From a virus, in the IMG/VR virus record IMGVR_UViG_3300011114_000333, positions 1 to 24,830 of that record: DNA of 24,830 nucleotides. The stretch is one strand, 5' to 3'. Of this stretch, positions 1-7,940 are shown piece after piece; the first letter of the stretch is position 1, and every line of letters begins with the position of its first letter. A model generated the notes under the pieces. That model was not told the origin of the DNA and did not search any database. It worked only from the letters and a program-made list of their open reading frames with translations. A program made the translations under genes and the position numbers.

Positions 1-120
1 GGCAAGATGCTGAATGAGCCGATAGATGCTTTTAACCACCTCATAGATCCTTTGAGGTATGTGGCATTGAATAAGTTAGCATCTAAGATTAAACAAGAAT
101 ATTCATTTGATTGGAACTAA
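1..120 (+). CDS. terL: Terminase large subunit, C-terminal end (partial)
   Basis: This is the last 39 codons of a gene that begins before the window; the frame is open from base 1 to a TAA at 118-120. The translated end reads NEPIDAFNHLIDPLRYVAL, which matches the short conserved helix at the C-terminus of many phage large terminases, where an Asp/Asn-His-x-x-Asp pattern follows the RNase H-like nuclease domain. The enzyme pumps DNA into the prohead and cuts concatemers. None of the ATPase motifs are inside the window, so the call rests on this tail and on the portal gene that follows immediately. Confidence 0.8.
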   Translation, partial: GKMLNEPIDAFNHLIDPLRYVALNKLASKIKQEYSFDWN

Positions 121-121
121 A

Positions 122-1564
122 ATGGGCGTATTTTCTAAAATATTCAAGGCTGATATAGAGAAAGCAGCTACAAGTCAACTCGAGGCTTTAATGCCTGGAC
201 TTCAACAACAGATAACCGCTAACCTTTATAACCAGAATGTATTTGGATGGATAGGCAACAATCAGGTTATAGTTGATTTTGAGGACAAAGTAAAATTTGT
301 TGAGGAGGGATTTAAGAAAAACGCTGACATATATACCTGCATTGATATAATATCTAAGAAAATAGCTGAATGCGCTTATTGCTTGTATGAGGTTAAGGAT
401 GGCGTTACTAAAAAGGATCTAAAGGTATTTGAAAATATGTCAATGGCTGAGGGTGCAACGGCTAAGATGCGATCACTGCAACTTAAAGAACAGATGTTTA
501 ACGAGGTAGAAAGCAATCCTATTCTGGACTTACTGGCTAGACCTAATCCGCAACAAACATACGAGGAATGGATGACTGATTTAGCAGGGTTTTTCTTGTG
601 TACAGGTGATGGTTATATATTCGGCAATGGTAAGGATCCTGCAATGACCGAAAAGCAAATTTGGTCACAACTGTATTCTTTGCCATCACAGTTTATAGAG
701 ATTATCTCAGGTGGAATGTTTGAGCCTATAAAAGGTTATCAAATGCGGTCAGTTTATATGACCGAAGTGCCTATACCTGCAAATCAAGTAGCTCACTTTA
801 AATCCTTTAATCCAGACTTTACTTTGACAGGTGCTCAATTATACGGACAATCACCTATCAAGGCTATTTATCGGAACGTATTAAAAGAGAATGAGGGCGA
901 TAACGAGTTATTAAAGCAAATCCGTAATGGAGGTGCTTATGGTTTTATCTCACCAGATGGACCGGGTGCAACGCTGACTAAAGATCAGATGAATGTGCTA
1001 AAAGAAAAGTTTGTAGAGGCAAAGCGTGGTGAAACTTTGATGGATCGTATATTCCCATCATCCGGTCCGCTAAAATGGACTCAGATAGGAATGCCGTCTA
1101 CTGATTTGCAGTTAATAGAATCGCTTAACATTGACACTAGGAAAATTTATGCAGCTTTTCACGTTCCTATACAGTTTTCAGGTAGCGAAGCCGCATCAAC
1201 CGATAATAACATGGGTTGGGCATCTAAACAGTTAATCTATAACGCAACTGCGCCACTATCTCGCAAGATTAGGGATGCGATAAATAAGTTTGTTTGTGAG
1301 CCATACGCTAAAGCATACGGCAAGAAATACTACTTTGATTTCGATTTTAGTAGCTATCCTGAGATGCAAGAGGATATGGAGCGCCTTACTGCATGGTTAA
1401 ATCAGTCATATTGGATTACTCCAGATGAGAAGCGTATTGCTCAGGGTTATGATAAGATAAGCAGTCCAGAGATGCAGAATATTTATGTACCTGCTAATCT
1501 GGTGCCTATTGAGGAGTTGTCGCTAGATCAGGCTTATAACAATGCAACCATAAATGGCAAGTAG
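122..1564 (+). CDS. Phage portal protein (HK97/SPP1-type)
   Basis: About 480 residues, the usual length for a siphovirus portal. The dodecameric portal sits at one capsid vertex, docks the terminase and later the connector. Supporting segments include the early ADIYTCIDIISKKIAECAY helix, LDLLARPNP, the FHVPIQFSGSEAASTDNN segment of the crown/stem region and a C-terminal WITPDEKRIAQGY stretch typical of portals. The frame is also open from a TTG at 107 inside the terminase gene, but the ATG at 122, one base after the terminase stop, is the better start. It overlaps the next gene by 11 bases, so the two are probably translationally coupled. Confidence 0.93.
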   Translation: MGVFSKIFKADIEKAATSQLEALMPGLQQQITANLYNQNVFGWIGNNQVIVDFEDKVKFVEEGFKKNADIYTCIDIISKKIAECAYCLYEVKDGVTKKDLKVFENMSMAEGATAKMRSLQLKEQMFNEVESNPILDLLARPNPQQTYEEWMTDLAGFFLCTGDGYIFGNGKDPAMTEKQIWSQLYSLPSQFIEIISGGMFEPIKGYQMRSVYMTEVPIPANQVAHFKSFNPDFTLTGAQLYGQSPIKAIYRNVLKENEGDNELLKQIRNGGAYGFISPDGPGATLTKDQMNVLKEKFVEAKRGETLMDRIFPSSGPLKWTQIGMPSTDLQLIESLNIDTRKIYAAFHVPIQFSGSEAASTDNNMGWASKQLIYNATAPLSRKIRDAINKFVCEPYAKAYGKKYYFDFDFSSYPEMQEDMERLTAWLNQSYWITPDEKRIAQGYDKISSPEMQNIYVPANLVPIEELSLDQAYNNATINGK

Positions 1565-2387
1565 TGTCAAATACCACAAGACCTATTTAAAACTTCATAA
1601 AGAATATGAGGCGTATGCTTACCCTATTATCAAGAAGGCTTTAGATGATCAGACCGGCGTAGTGGCTGATTTTGTGAATGAAGATACGTTTGATAACATC
1701 GAGTTATATATACAGTTCTTAGTTCAGCAGAAACCTTTGTATAACGGATTAGAAAAGATATACACAAAGGTTGGCGTATCCGCTGCGACATTTTCATACG
1801 ACTGGATTCGCAATTCAGTACCTAAAAAGAAAAAGGATTTTATAATTGATTTTTTTAATGCTGCCTGGTATGAGGAGATGGTAAACTACTTTAGACTGAT
1901 TGGAGGTACTAAAGTTACAGGCATTGATAATACAACTAGAGATATTATTAATAACTTATTAGCTAATATTTTAGGACAAAATTTGTCCAGAAGAGAACAG
2001 GCTAAACTATTTGAGGAAACACTAAACGATCCTGCCTTTAATAGGGCAAGGTCTTTAGTTATAGCTCGGACTGAATCAACTACTGCAGCAAACTTTGGTA
2101 TTAATATGGGCGCTGAGAGTTCTGATTATGAGGTGCAAAAGTTTTGGATTAATACAAAGGATAAAAGGACAAGGCGAAGTCATTTGCTGATGACACAGGA
2201 TAGGATAGCAATTAATCAGCCTTTTATAGTTGGTGGAACTCCAATGATGTATCCTGGTGAAGTTGGCGCACCTGCCGCTGAGGTTGTTAATTGCCGATGT
2301 GTAATGGCTACCGAAGCAATAAAGGATGCAGATGGGTTACCAATACTAAAACCGAGAACGCCTGACTATCTAAGAAAAGATAATTAA
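1554..2387 (+). CDS. Mu F-like minor head / head morphogenesis protein
   Basis: 277 residues. The C-terminal third carries the Mu F / SPP1 gp7 signature: ARTE (171-174), a Trp at 198, DKRTRRSH (203-210), PGE (234-236) and the terminal NCRC (246-249). Proteins of this family are minor head components that bind the portal and are injected or help DNA ejection. The N-terminal half is helical and not conserved in the family. Position between portal and protease is standard. After its stop there is a 21-base gap that contains a promoter for the protease gene. Confidence 0.9.
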   Translation: MASSVKYHKTYLKLHKEYEAYAYPIIKKALDDQTGVVADFVNEDTFDNIELYIQFLVQQKPLYNGLEKIYTKVGVSAATFSYDWIRNSVPKKKKDFIIDFFNAAWYEEMVNYFRLIGGTKVTGIDNTTRDIINNLLANILGQNLSRREQAKLFEETLNDPAFNRARSLVIARTESTTAANFGINMGAESSDYEVQKFWINTKDKRTRRSHLLMTQDRIAINQPFIVGGTPMMYPGEVGAPAAEVVNCRCVMATEAIKDADGLPILKPRTPDYLRKDN

Positions 2388-2396
2388 AAAAATTAA

Positions 2397-2404
2397 TATA
2401 TTTG
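2397..2404 (+). promoter_or_regulatory. Bacteroidota-type -7 promoter element before the prohead protease
   Basis: The octamer TATATTTG fits the Bacteroidota -7 consensus TAnnTTTG. Only four bases separate it from the ATG at 2409, so the expected transcription start falls at or next to the start codon. I do not see a good TTTG at the -33 position. Confidence 0.6.
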
Positions 2405-2408
2405 TATT

Positions 2409-3116
2409 ATGAAAGGATTACTGGAGTATAAAAACTTTAGCGCAGAGATCAAAGACCTAGACGCTGAAAGGATGACCGTTACTGGCTACTTTGCTAGTTT
2501 CGGTAATGTAGATTATGATGAAGATATTATAGCCTCAGGCGCAGCGACTAAAACAATCGCAGAACGTGGTCCGATGGGATCTAATGAAATATTCTTTTTA
2601 AATCAACATAACTGGTCGCAACCGCATGGCAAACCAACAGTATTAGAGGCGCAGGAAAAGGGAATATATTTTGAAAGTTCTATTGCACCTACAAGCTATG
2701 GCAAAGATGCAATGGTATTATATGCAGAGGGGATTGTTGTTCAGCACTCAATCGGGTTTAGTACTGTTAAGGCAGACTATGACCAGAAGACAGGCATCAG
2801 GACAATAAAAGAAATTAAGTTATACGAGGGATCGAATGTCACTCTGGGTGCTAATCCAGAAACTCCATTTACAGGATTCAAGTCCTTGACAATGGCAGAG
2901 ATAAACGATCAGGTGGCAAAAATGATTAAGCTATTAAAAGATGGTAGCTTAACAGACGAGGGCTTTGGCAGGTTGGAAATAGCATTAAAGCAATTCCAAC
3001 TAGAGGCTTTCAATTTAGGTAAAAATTCACTATCGGATGCAGAGCCGACATTAGTCACTCCAGAGCAAGATGAGCCGAATATATTAACAGAATTAATAAA
3101 ACATTTAGAAAGATAA
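2409..3116 (+). CDS. HK97-family prohead protease (peptidase U35)
   Basis: 235 residues. The N-terminal 130 residues match the HK97 gp4 protease: a TVTGYFASFGNVDYDEDI strand region (23-40), the catalytic His in FFLNQH (His67), and the catalytic Ser in VQHSIGF (Ser114), followed by an EGSNVTLGANP strand. It cleaves the scaffold (delta) domain from the capsid protein and then itself during prohead maturation. The 100-residue C-terminal part is helical and probably a scaffold or self-targeting tail. A promoter octamer ends four bases before the ATG; the next gene, its substrate, starts four bases after the stop. Confidence 0.93.
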   Translation: MKGLLEYKNFSAEIKDLDAERMTVTGYFASFGNVDYDEDIIASGAATKTIAERGPMGSNEIFFLNQHNWSQPHGKPTVLEAQEKGIYFESSIAPTSYGKDAMVLYAEGIVVQHSIGFSTVKADYDQKTGIRTIKEIKLYEGSNVTLGANPETPFTGFKSLTMAEINDQVAKMIKLLKDGSLTDEGFGRLEIALKQFQLEAFNLGKNSLSDAEPTLVTPEQDEPNILTELIKHLER

Positions 3117-3119
3117 TAA

Positions 3120-4322
3120 ATGGAAAATTTAGAACAAAAGGCTCAGGAGTTGCTAGACGCAAACAAAGCCAAAACATTAGATGAGGCAAAGAGCATCATC
3201 GCAAACGCAATCAGCGAAGCTACTAAAGCAGTTGATGCAAAGTTAGAAGATGCAGTAAAATCTGCAAATGTACGTATTGACGAAATGGATAAAGCATTGC
3301 TTGAAGCGAAATCAGAAAACAACAGAATTAAGATGGATGTTCAAAGTAAAGCGCCAGTTTCTTTCAATCAGGCATTTTCAACTGCAATGGATGAGAACTC
3401 TGATAACTTAGAGAAATTCAAGAGAAAAGAGATCAAGCAATTTTCAATGGAGTTGAAAACAGTTGGTGATATGTCATTGGCTAACATTACTGATCTTGCA
3501 GCTGCAAACGTTCAGATGCTACCGGGTATCATTCCTGCTGCACCACGTAAGTTGCACATCAGAGCATTACTTCCAACAGGCGTTATGACTACTTCTGCAA
3601 TTCACTACTTACAGGAAACAGGATCAGAGGGATCGGTTGCTGCATGGGCGGATAATTCAGGTACTAAATCTCAAATTGATTATGATTTGACAGAAGAAGT
3701 TGCACCATCTGAGTTTATCGCAGGTTTCTTGCGTATCACTCGCAAGGCTTTAGATGACATCTCTGCCATGCGCTCTTATCTTCAATCTCGTTTACTTGAG
3801 CAGTATTTAGATGCTGAGGATAATCAATTACTTAATGGATCTGGAGTATCTCCAAATCTAGGTGGTTTGATTACCAACGCTGAGGCTTACTCAGGTTTCC
3901 GTACTATTCAGGTAGAGAAATTGCTAGATTCAGTTGCACAAATTGAAAGCAACAATCACTCTGCAAATGGTATCTTGTTAAGTCCAGAGCAGTTCTATGC
4001 TTTGATGCTTACTAGAGGTACTACAAATGATTACACCCTACCAGGCGGAGTTGCAGTTGATCTAGTTAATGGTCAAATGTTCATATCTGGTGTGCCTATC
4101 TTTAAGTCTACTGCAATGAGCGATTCTAAATACTTAGTTGGTGACTGGTCAAAAGGTGCGCAACTATTTGTACGTGAAAATCCGATTGTTAGATTCTTTG
4201 AGGAGGATGGTACAAACGTAAGAGAAAACAAGATTACAGTTCGTGTTGAAGGTCGTATTGCACTACCTATCTACTACACTGATGCATTCGTGACTGGTTC
4301 ATTGAACGCTAATCCAAGCTAG
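3120..4322 (+). CDS. Major capsid protein, HK97 fold, with N-terminal scaffold domain
   Basis: 400 residues. Residues 1 to about 75 are Glu/Lys/Ala-rich and coiled-coil-like, as expected for a delta (scaffold) domain removed by the upstream protease; the junction is probably near residues 72-80. The rest reads as an HK97 gp5-type capsid: LPGIIPAAPRK and IRALLPTG near the E-loop, RITRKALDDISAM along the spine helix, LLNGSG, and the A-domain stretch GVAVDLVNGQMFISGVPIF, closing with VRVEGRIALPI. It is the last gene of the head transcription unit; a strong terminator follows 18 bases after its stop. Confidence 0.95.
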   Translation: MENLEQKAQELLDANKAKTLDEAKSIIANAISEATKAVDAKLEDAVKSANVRIDEMDKALLEAKSENNRIKMDVQSKAPVSFNQAFSTAMDENSDNLEKFKRKEIKQFSMELKTVGDMSLANITDLAAANVQMLPGIIPAAPRKLHIRALLPTGVMTTSAIHYLQETGSEGSVAAWADNSGTKSQIDYDLTEEVAPSEFIAGFLRITRKALDDISAMRSYLQSRLLEQYLDAEDNQLLNGSGVSPNLGGLITNAEAYSGFRTIQVEKLLDSVAQIESNNHSANGILLSPEQFYALMLTRGTTNDYTLPGGVAVDLVNGQMFISGVPIFKSTAMSDSKYLVGDWSKGAQLFVRENPIVRFFEEDGTNVRENKITVRVEGRIALPIYYTDAFVTGSLNANPS

Positions 4323-4340
4323 TTTTTTTGGTTTAATGGG

Positions 4341-4373
4341 AAAAGCCTGTCATTAATTTGGCAGGTTTTTTTT
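4341..4373 (+). terminator. Rho-independent terminator after the capsid gene
   Basis: AAAAGCCTGTC (4341-4351) and GGCAGGTTTT (from 4360) form a hairpin with a six-base GC-containing core (one G-T pair) extended by A-T pairs, with an eight-base loop, and it ends in a run of eight T residues at 4366-4373. It separates the head genes from the glycosylation cassette. Confidence 0.8.
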
Positions 4374-4397
4374 ATTTAATTATGTTAATTAAATAAT

Positions 4398-4405
4398 TAT
4401 ATTTG
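4398..4405 (+). promoter_or_regulatory. Promoter of the glycosyltransferase cassette (-7 element)
   Basis: TATATTTG matches the Bacteroidota -7 consensus TAnnTTTG. A TTTA at 4375-4378 lies 19 bases upstream, at the place where a -33 TTTG is expected (three of four match). The ATG at 4409 follows after only three bases, predicting a leaderless transcript. It directly follows the capsid terminator, so the cassette is its own transcription unit. Confidence 0.7.
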
Positions 4406-4408
4406 CGT

Positions 4409-4585
4409 ATGTTCAAAGCCAACTTTATAGGTCAAGCAGGGTTATACAAAAACCAAGAGTATGTTATCTGTATTGGCGTTATAAATGGATGGATTCATGT
4501 GCGTAGAAAGTGCGGTGCAGGTCGTATGAATTACCCATCAATTTTAGACTTCCTAAGAGATTGGGATTATATTAGAAAACAATGA
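4409..4585 (+). CDS. Small hypothetical protein, first gene of the cassette
   Basis: 58 residues, not recognised. It is mostly predicted beta strand with a basic middle (HVRRKCGAGR) and an aromatic C-terminus (LRDWDYI), which suggests a small SH3-like barrel rather than an enzyme. The open frame could start at a TTG at 4403, but that TTG is inside the promoter octamer, so the ATG at 4409 is used. Its stop overlaps the next start (ATGA), coupling it to the first glycosyltransferase. Function is unknown; because it leads the cassette it could be an accessory or regulatory factor for glycosylation. Confidence 0.65.
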   Translation: MFKANFIGQAGLYKNQEYVICIGVINGWIHVRRKCGAGRMNYPSILDFLRDWDYIRKQ

Positions 4586-5496
4586 GAATATTCCACTTAG
4601 GTTTAATGGTAGCACCACCGCCAAACGATTCAGCACGTAAAGCCTTTATGGCTAACTGCACAGATTACATAGAGTTATCAACAGGCGTAAAGGATGTAAA
4701 CCAAGAAGCGGTTAGGATTGCCAGAGAATTTAGACCGGATATTATCTTTATGCAGATACAGGCTCAAAATATAATCCATATAGAAACTGTCAAAGCTATG
4801 CGAGAAACAGGGGCGTGGATCTGCAACTGGAATGGCGATATAAGAAATGAAACGCCAGGATGGATGATACAAATGGCACCGCATATAGATAAGACTTTGT
4901 TTAGTAATATGAGGGATGTTAGGAACGTAGTGAATGGAGGTTATTTAGAGATAGGCTACGATCCTGAGATTTATAAGCCAGATGGGCAGATAGGTAATTG
5001 CAAAGAGATTTCATTCTTTGGTAATAATTACGGAGGTGATCGCTTTCCGTTAAGCAGGTTAAGAATAGAAATGAATACAATGCTACATAAGCACTTTGGC
5101 GATAAGTATGGCGTTTACGGCAATAACTGGTTTAACGTGGCAGGTAATTATAACCATTCTCAAGCTGAGGAATCAAAAGCATATAGAGCTACAAAGATAG
5201 CAATTAACTTGAGCCATTACGATGAGGATTCATATAGTTCGGATAGGATATACAGGATATTAGGCTCTGGAGCGTTCTGTTTATGCAAAGCCTATCCAAA
5301 TATGCCTTTTATTGATGGTGTTCATGTAAGGACATGGAATAGTCTTTATGATTTAATGGTACTATTAAGATATTATCTGGATGACCATAAAGAGGAACGA
5401 GATTTGATAGCAAAACAAGGCAATAAGTTTGTCAAAGAGAATTATACATTTGATCGAATGGTAAAAAATTTAATAGGTATATATGAGCAAAATTAA
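4582..5496 (+). CDS. CgeB-like GT-B glycosyltransferase
   Basis: 304 residues. The C-terminal half has the CgeB / group-1 glycosyltransferase pattern: an EISFFGNNYGGDR strand-loop (142-154), SQAEESKAYRATKIAINLS (193-211), then SSDRIYRILGSGAFCL (219-234) followed by PFIDGVHV, the region that contacts the sugar-nucleotide donor in this family. The N-terminal half looks like a Rossmann acceptor-binding domain (RPDIIFMQIQ, 51-60; CNWNGDIRN, 81-89). It transfers a sugar from a nucleotide donor to an unknown acceptor in the cytoplasm. It overlaps its upstream neighbour by four bases and its downstream neighbour by 14. Confidence 0.8.
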   Translation: MRIFHLGLMVAPPPNDSARKAFMANCTDYIELSTGVKDVNQEAVRIAREFRPDIIFMQIQAQNIIHIETVKAMRETGAWICNWNGDIRNETPGWMIQMAPHIDKTLFSNMRDVRNVVNGGYLEIGYDPEIYKPDGQIGNCKEISFFGNNYGGDRFPLSRLRIEMNTMLHKHFGDKYGVYGNNWFNVAGNYNHSQAEESKAYRATKIAINLSHYDEDSYSSDRIYRILGSGAFCLCKAYPNMPFIDGVHVRTWNSLYDLMVLLRYYLDDHKEERDLIAKQGNKFVKENYTFDRMVKNLIGIYEQN

Positions 5497-6232
5497 AGTT
5501 TTAGGTTTTATGACTATTCATTATGCAGGGGATTACTTGCGTGAAGCTCTTATGTCGGTTGTAGATCATGTAGATAAAATGGTTATAGCTTATAGCATGA
5601 TGCCAAGTCAAGGACATGGAACGCTATTGCAATGTCCAGATTCAGAGGGTTATATTTATAGTATTTGCCAAGACGTTTTAAAAGATAAATTAATCTGGGA
5701 CCGAGCCGAAAGGTATGGAGCTGAAAGTGAGCATAGGGCGGTTAAATATAAATACTCAGATGGCTATGATTTGGTATTGACAGTAGATTCAGATGAGGTT
5801 TATAAATCAGATGAGTTGCAGAAGTCATTTGAGTATGCTTATTGGGGCATAGATAGATTTTATGGCATTGATGGCTTTGTTAATTTTTGGCGTTCTTTTA
5901 ACTATGCTTGTTATGATGGATTCAGACCGATTAGATTAGAAAACCTGCACAGAAAAGAACATACTCAAGATTTAAAGTTAAAGCAGACTATCTATCATTT
6001 TAGCACCTGTCAACCTCAACCTATTATGGCTTATAAATATAATGTATTTGGTCATGCCCACGAAGTGCGCAAAGACTGGCTAAAAAAATGTTACTATAAA
6101 TGGAAACCCGAAAATCAGTTTGATGATGTGCATTGCGTTGCGTTAAATCTATGGAATCCTGTGCCATTTGATAAATCGGTATTACCTAGCTATTTAAAGA
6201 GCCATCATAATTATAACAAAGAGTTAGTATGA
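5483..6232 (+). CDS. GT-A (family 2-like) glycosyltransferase with DxD motif
   Basis: 249 residues. The N-terminus (KVLGFMTIHYAGDYLREAL, then VDKMVIAYS) is the nucleotide-binding beta-alpha unit of GT-A enzymes, and LTVDSDEVYKSDEL contains the metal-binding DxD motif at residues 102-104. Such enzymes move a sugar from a UDP-, GDP- or TDP-sugar to an acceptor using a divalent metal. The C-terminal half is rich in His, Tyr and Trp and resembles family-2-like proteins that recruit cell-surface glycans. It ends in an ATGA overlap with the next gene. Donor and acceptor cannot be read from the sequence. Confidence 0.75.
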   Translation: MSKIKVLGFMTIHYAGDYLREALMSVVDHVDKMVIAYSMMPSQGHGTLLQCPDSEGYIYSICQDVLKDKLIWDRAERYGAESEHRAVKYKYSDGYDLVLTVDSDEVYKSDELQKSFEYAYWGIDRFYGIDGFVNFWRSFNYACYDGFRPIRLENLHRKEHTQDLKLKQTIYHFSTCQPQPIMAYKYNVFGHAHEVRKDWLKKCYYKWKPENQFDDVHCVALNLWNPVPFDKSVLPSYLKSHHNYNKELV

Positions 6233-6795
6233 ATGCAGCTATAATAGTAGATGATCGTGAAGATGTGGCTCAGGAAGCAATCGAAAGGCATAAAAGGTTT
6301 ATACCCAAATCATGGGATTTGCTACATATTCAACCGCCTTATGCCGGAGGGATTTACTATATAAAAACTCCAAGAGAATATAACTCTATATTGACTAATC
6401 CTAACTTTTGGCGAGGCTTAAAATATGATAGGGTGTTAGTTTTTCAGCATGATTCTGGATTATTGAAAGAGGGTATTGAGCATTTTCTGGAATGGGATTT
6501 TATCGGATCGTGGATTAAAAATATACCGGGTTGCTTGAATGGAGGTCTAAGCATTCGCAATCCTGAGCTGATGTATGAAATTTGCTCAAACCATCCATAT
6601 AAAGGCATGGCAGTAGATGGTAACGAAGATATTTACTTTTGTAACAAGATGCGAGAGTTAGGCTATAAGTTACCTGATAAGATAACTTGCAATAAGTTTG
6701 CCGTAGAAACAGAATTTGAATATGGTTCAGTAGGTTATCATGCAATAGATAAATACCATAAAAATTATAATCTTTTACTAAATCAATATGATTGA
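6229..6795 (+). CDS. DUF5672 family protein (GT-A-like)
   Basis: 188 residues. It carries the ordered motifs of the DUF5672 family: VLVFQHDSGLL (69-79), DFIGSW (90-95), NGGLSIRNPELM (104-115), NEDIYFCNKM (132-141) and a late FAVETEF. The family has a GT-A-like core and occurs with glycan-synthesis genes, so it is a probable glycosyltransferase; this is family knowledge, not direct proof here. The HD pair in FQHDS would occupy the metal-site position. It overlaps the previous gene by four bases and the methyltransferase gene by eight. Confidence 0.75.
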   Translation: MNAAIIVDDREDVAQEAIERHKRFIPKSWDLLHIQPPYAGGIYYIKTPREYNSILTNPNFWRGLKYDRVLVFQHDSGLLKEGIEHFLEWDFIGSWIKNIPGCLNGGLSIRNPELMYEICSNHPYKGMAVDGNEDIYFCNKMRELGYKLPDKITCNKFAVETEFEYGSVGYHAIDKYHKNYNLLLNQYD

Positions 6796-7342
6796 TAAAA
6801 TATTAAAAGTAACGGCAGAGGAGTTAAACCAGATTAATCTGTCTAAGTATTTAAAGAGTACGGATGATCTGGGATTTCCTAAAGGTTGGTTTTATATGGA
6901 TGCAGGGATTGAGCATTACAGGTTACTAGCTTTTATCAGTAAGTTATACAATGGAGTTACTCTGTTAGATATTGGAAGCTATCAGGGAAGCTCAGCCATT
7001 GCCTTATCGTTTAATAAAAAGAATAAGGTTATCAGCTATGACATAGAGCATCAGCCAGAGATAGCCGATATTAAAATACCGAACATAGAATTTATCAAAG
7101 GTAATGTATTGATGCATGAGATTTCAGCTCCATTTATTATGCTAGATACTTTTCACGATGGCGAGTTTGAGCAGGAGTTTACAGATCATTTGCTAAAGAT
7201 TAAATATAAAGGTTTGGTTATGTTTGATGACATCCATCTAAACAATGAGATGAGTAATTTCTGGAATGGATTAAAAAACGAAAAATATGATTTAACAGAG
7301 ATAGGGCATCATACAGGTACAGGCATAGCAATTTATGGTTAA
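6788..7342 (+). CDS. Class I SAM-dependent methyltransferase (Methyltransf_24-like)
   Basis: 184 residues. SAM-binding motif I is LLDIGSYQGSSAIAL (59-73); the acidic residue that holds the SAM ribose is Asp85 in ISYDIE; LDTFHDGEFEQEFTDHLL and GLVMFDDIHLN (142-152) are characteristic of the Methyltransf_24 / cephalosporin-hydroxylase-like group, which often methylates sugars. Within a run of glycosyltransferases an O-methyl cap on a glycan is the most likely activity; no DNA target-recognition region is visible, so a DNA methylase is unlikely. It overlaps both neighbours by eight bases. Confidence 0.8.
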   Translation: MIDKILKVTAEELNQINLSKYLKSTDDLGFPKGWFYMDAGIEHYRLLAFISKLYNGVTLLDIGSYQGSSAIALSFNKKNKVISYDIEHQPEIADIKIPNIEFIKGNVLMHEISAPFIMLDTFHDGEFEQEFTDHLLKIKYKGLVMFDDIHLNNEMSNFWNGLKNEKYDLTEIGHHTGTGIAIYG

Positions 7343-7940
7343 TCTTTTTACTTCGATATATACGGATAAAAGCGCAGTTAGGCAAAAGGAATTAATCTAT
7401 TGCTTAAATAAAAACATAGATAATCCTCATATTAATAAAATTTATTTGTTTGTTGATGGATTTGTAGAGTTGCCAAAAAATGACAAATTAATTACAATAG
7501 AATTTCAGCGACCTACATACAGGGACTTTTTTAACCTTATTGATAGGACCGTAACGTCTAGAGAGGACATTTCAATAGTCGCAAATACGGATATTTATTT
7601 TAACAATACGCTGAGTAACTTAAGTTTATATGAAAGGCAATGCATAGCGTTAAGCAGATGGGATGATAAGATAGGAGGTTTAAAATTACACAATGAGCGG
7701 TTTAGTCAAGATGTATGGGTATTTAGAGGCAAGATTCGAAATGTTAATTTCTGTGACTTTTATTTAGGCATACCGGGTTGCGATAATAGGATAGCGTATG
7801 AGTTGCATAGCGCAGGTTACGCACTCTATAATCCTGCTAGTCGAATACAAGCTATTCATTACCATAGAAGCAATCTGCATAATTACGATGGCAGAACATT
7901 GAAGATACAAAGACCTTATCTGTTTATACCTGTTACATGA
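7335..7940 (+). CDS. Compact GT-A-like glycosyltransferase candidate
   Basis: 201 residues. The pattern fits small GT-A-like proteins found in viruses and glycan loci: IVANTDIYFNNTL (81-93) at the place of the DxD motif, then SQDVWVFRG (124-132), LGIPGCDNRIA (144-154), and a C-terminal IHYHRSN with two His residues. The N-terminus (FTSIYTDKSAVRQKELIYCL) has the usual first strand and helix. No formal family is certain to me. The ATGA overlap with the following glycosyltransferase and the eight-base overlap upstream tie it to the cassette. Reaction unknown. Confidence 0.62.
   Translation: MVNLFTSIYTDKSAVRQKELIYCLNKNIDNPHINKIYLFVDGFVELPKNDKLITIEFQRPTYRDFFNLIDRTVTSREDISIVANTDIYFNNTLSNLSLYERQCIALSRWDDKIGGLKLHNERFSQDVWVFRGKIRNVNFCDFYLGIPGCDNRIAYELHSAGYALYNPASRIQAIHYHRSNLHNYDGRTLKIQRPYLFIPVT

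Noticed and set aside
107-121. TTG starts that would extend the portal gene (107) and the genes at 4409, 19672, 21525 and 21824.
   Set aside because: The TTGs fall inside the upstream gene, the promoter octamers or a leader repeat, and a suitable ATG follows closely in each case.
4678-4884. Minus-strand open frames here and at 6515, 10475, 12051, 13552, 15989, 17535, 18335, 18516, 19593, 20073, 20388 and 21548.
   Set aside because: Each lies opposite a convincing plus-strand gene, lacks recognisable domains, and no minus-strand promoter or operon arrangement supports it.
6788-7342. The methyltransferase as a DNA methylase protecting phage DNA.
   Set aside because: No DPPY/NPPY or PCQ catalytic motif and no target-recognition region; motifs fit small-molecule or sugar methyltransferases.
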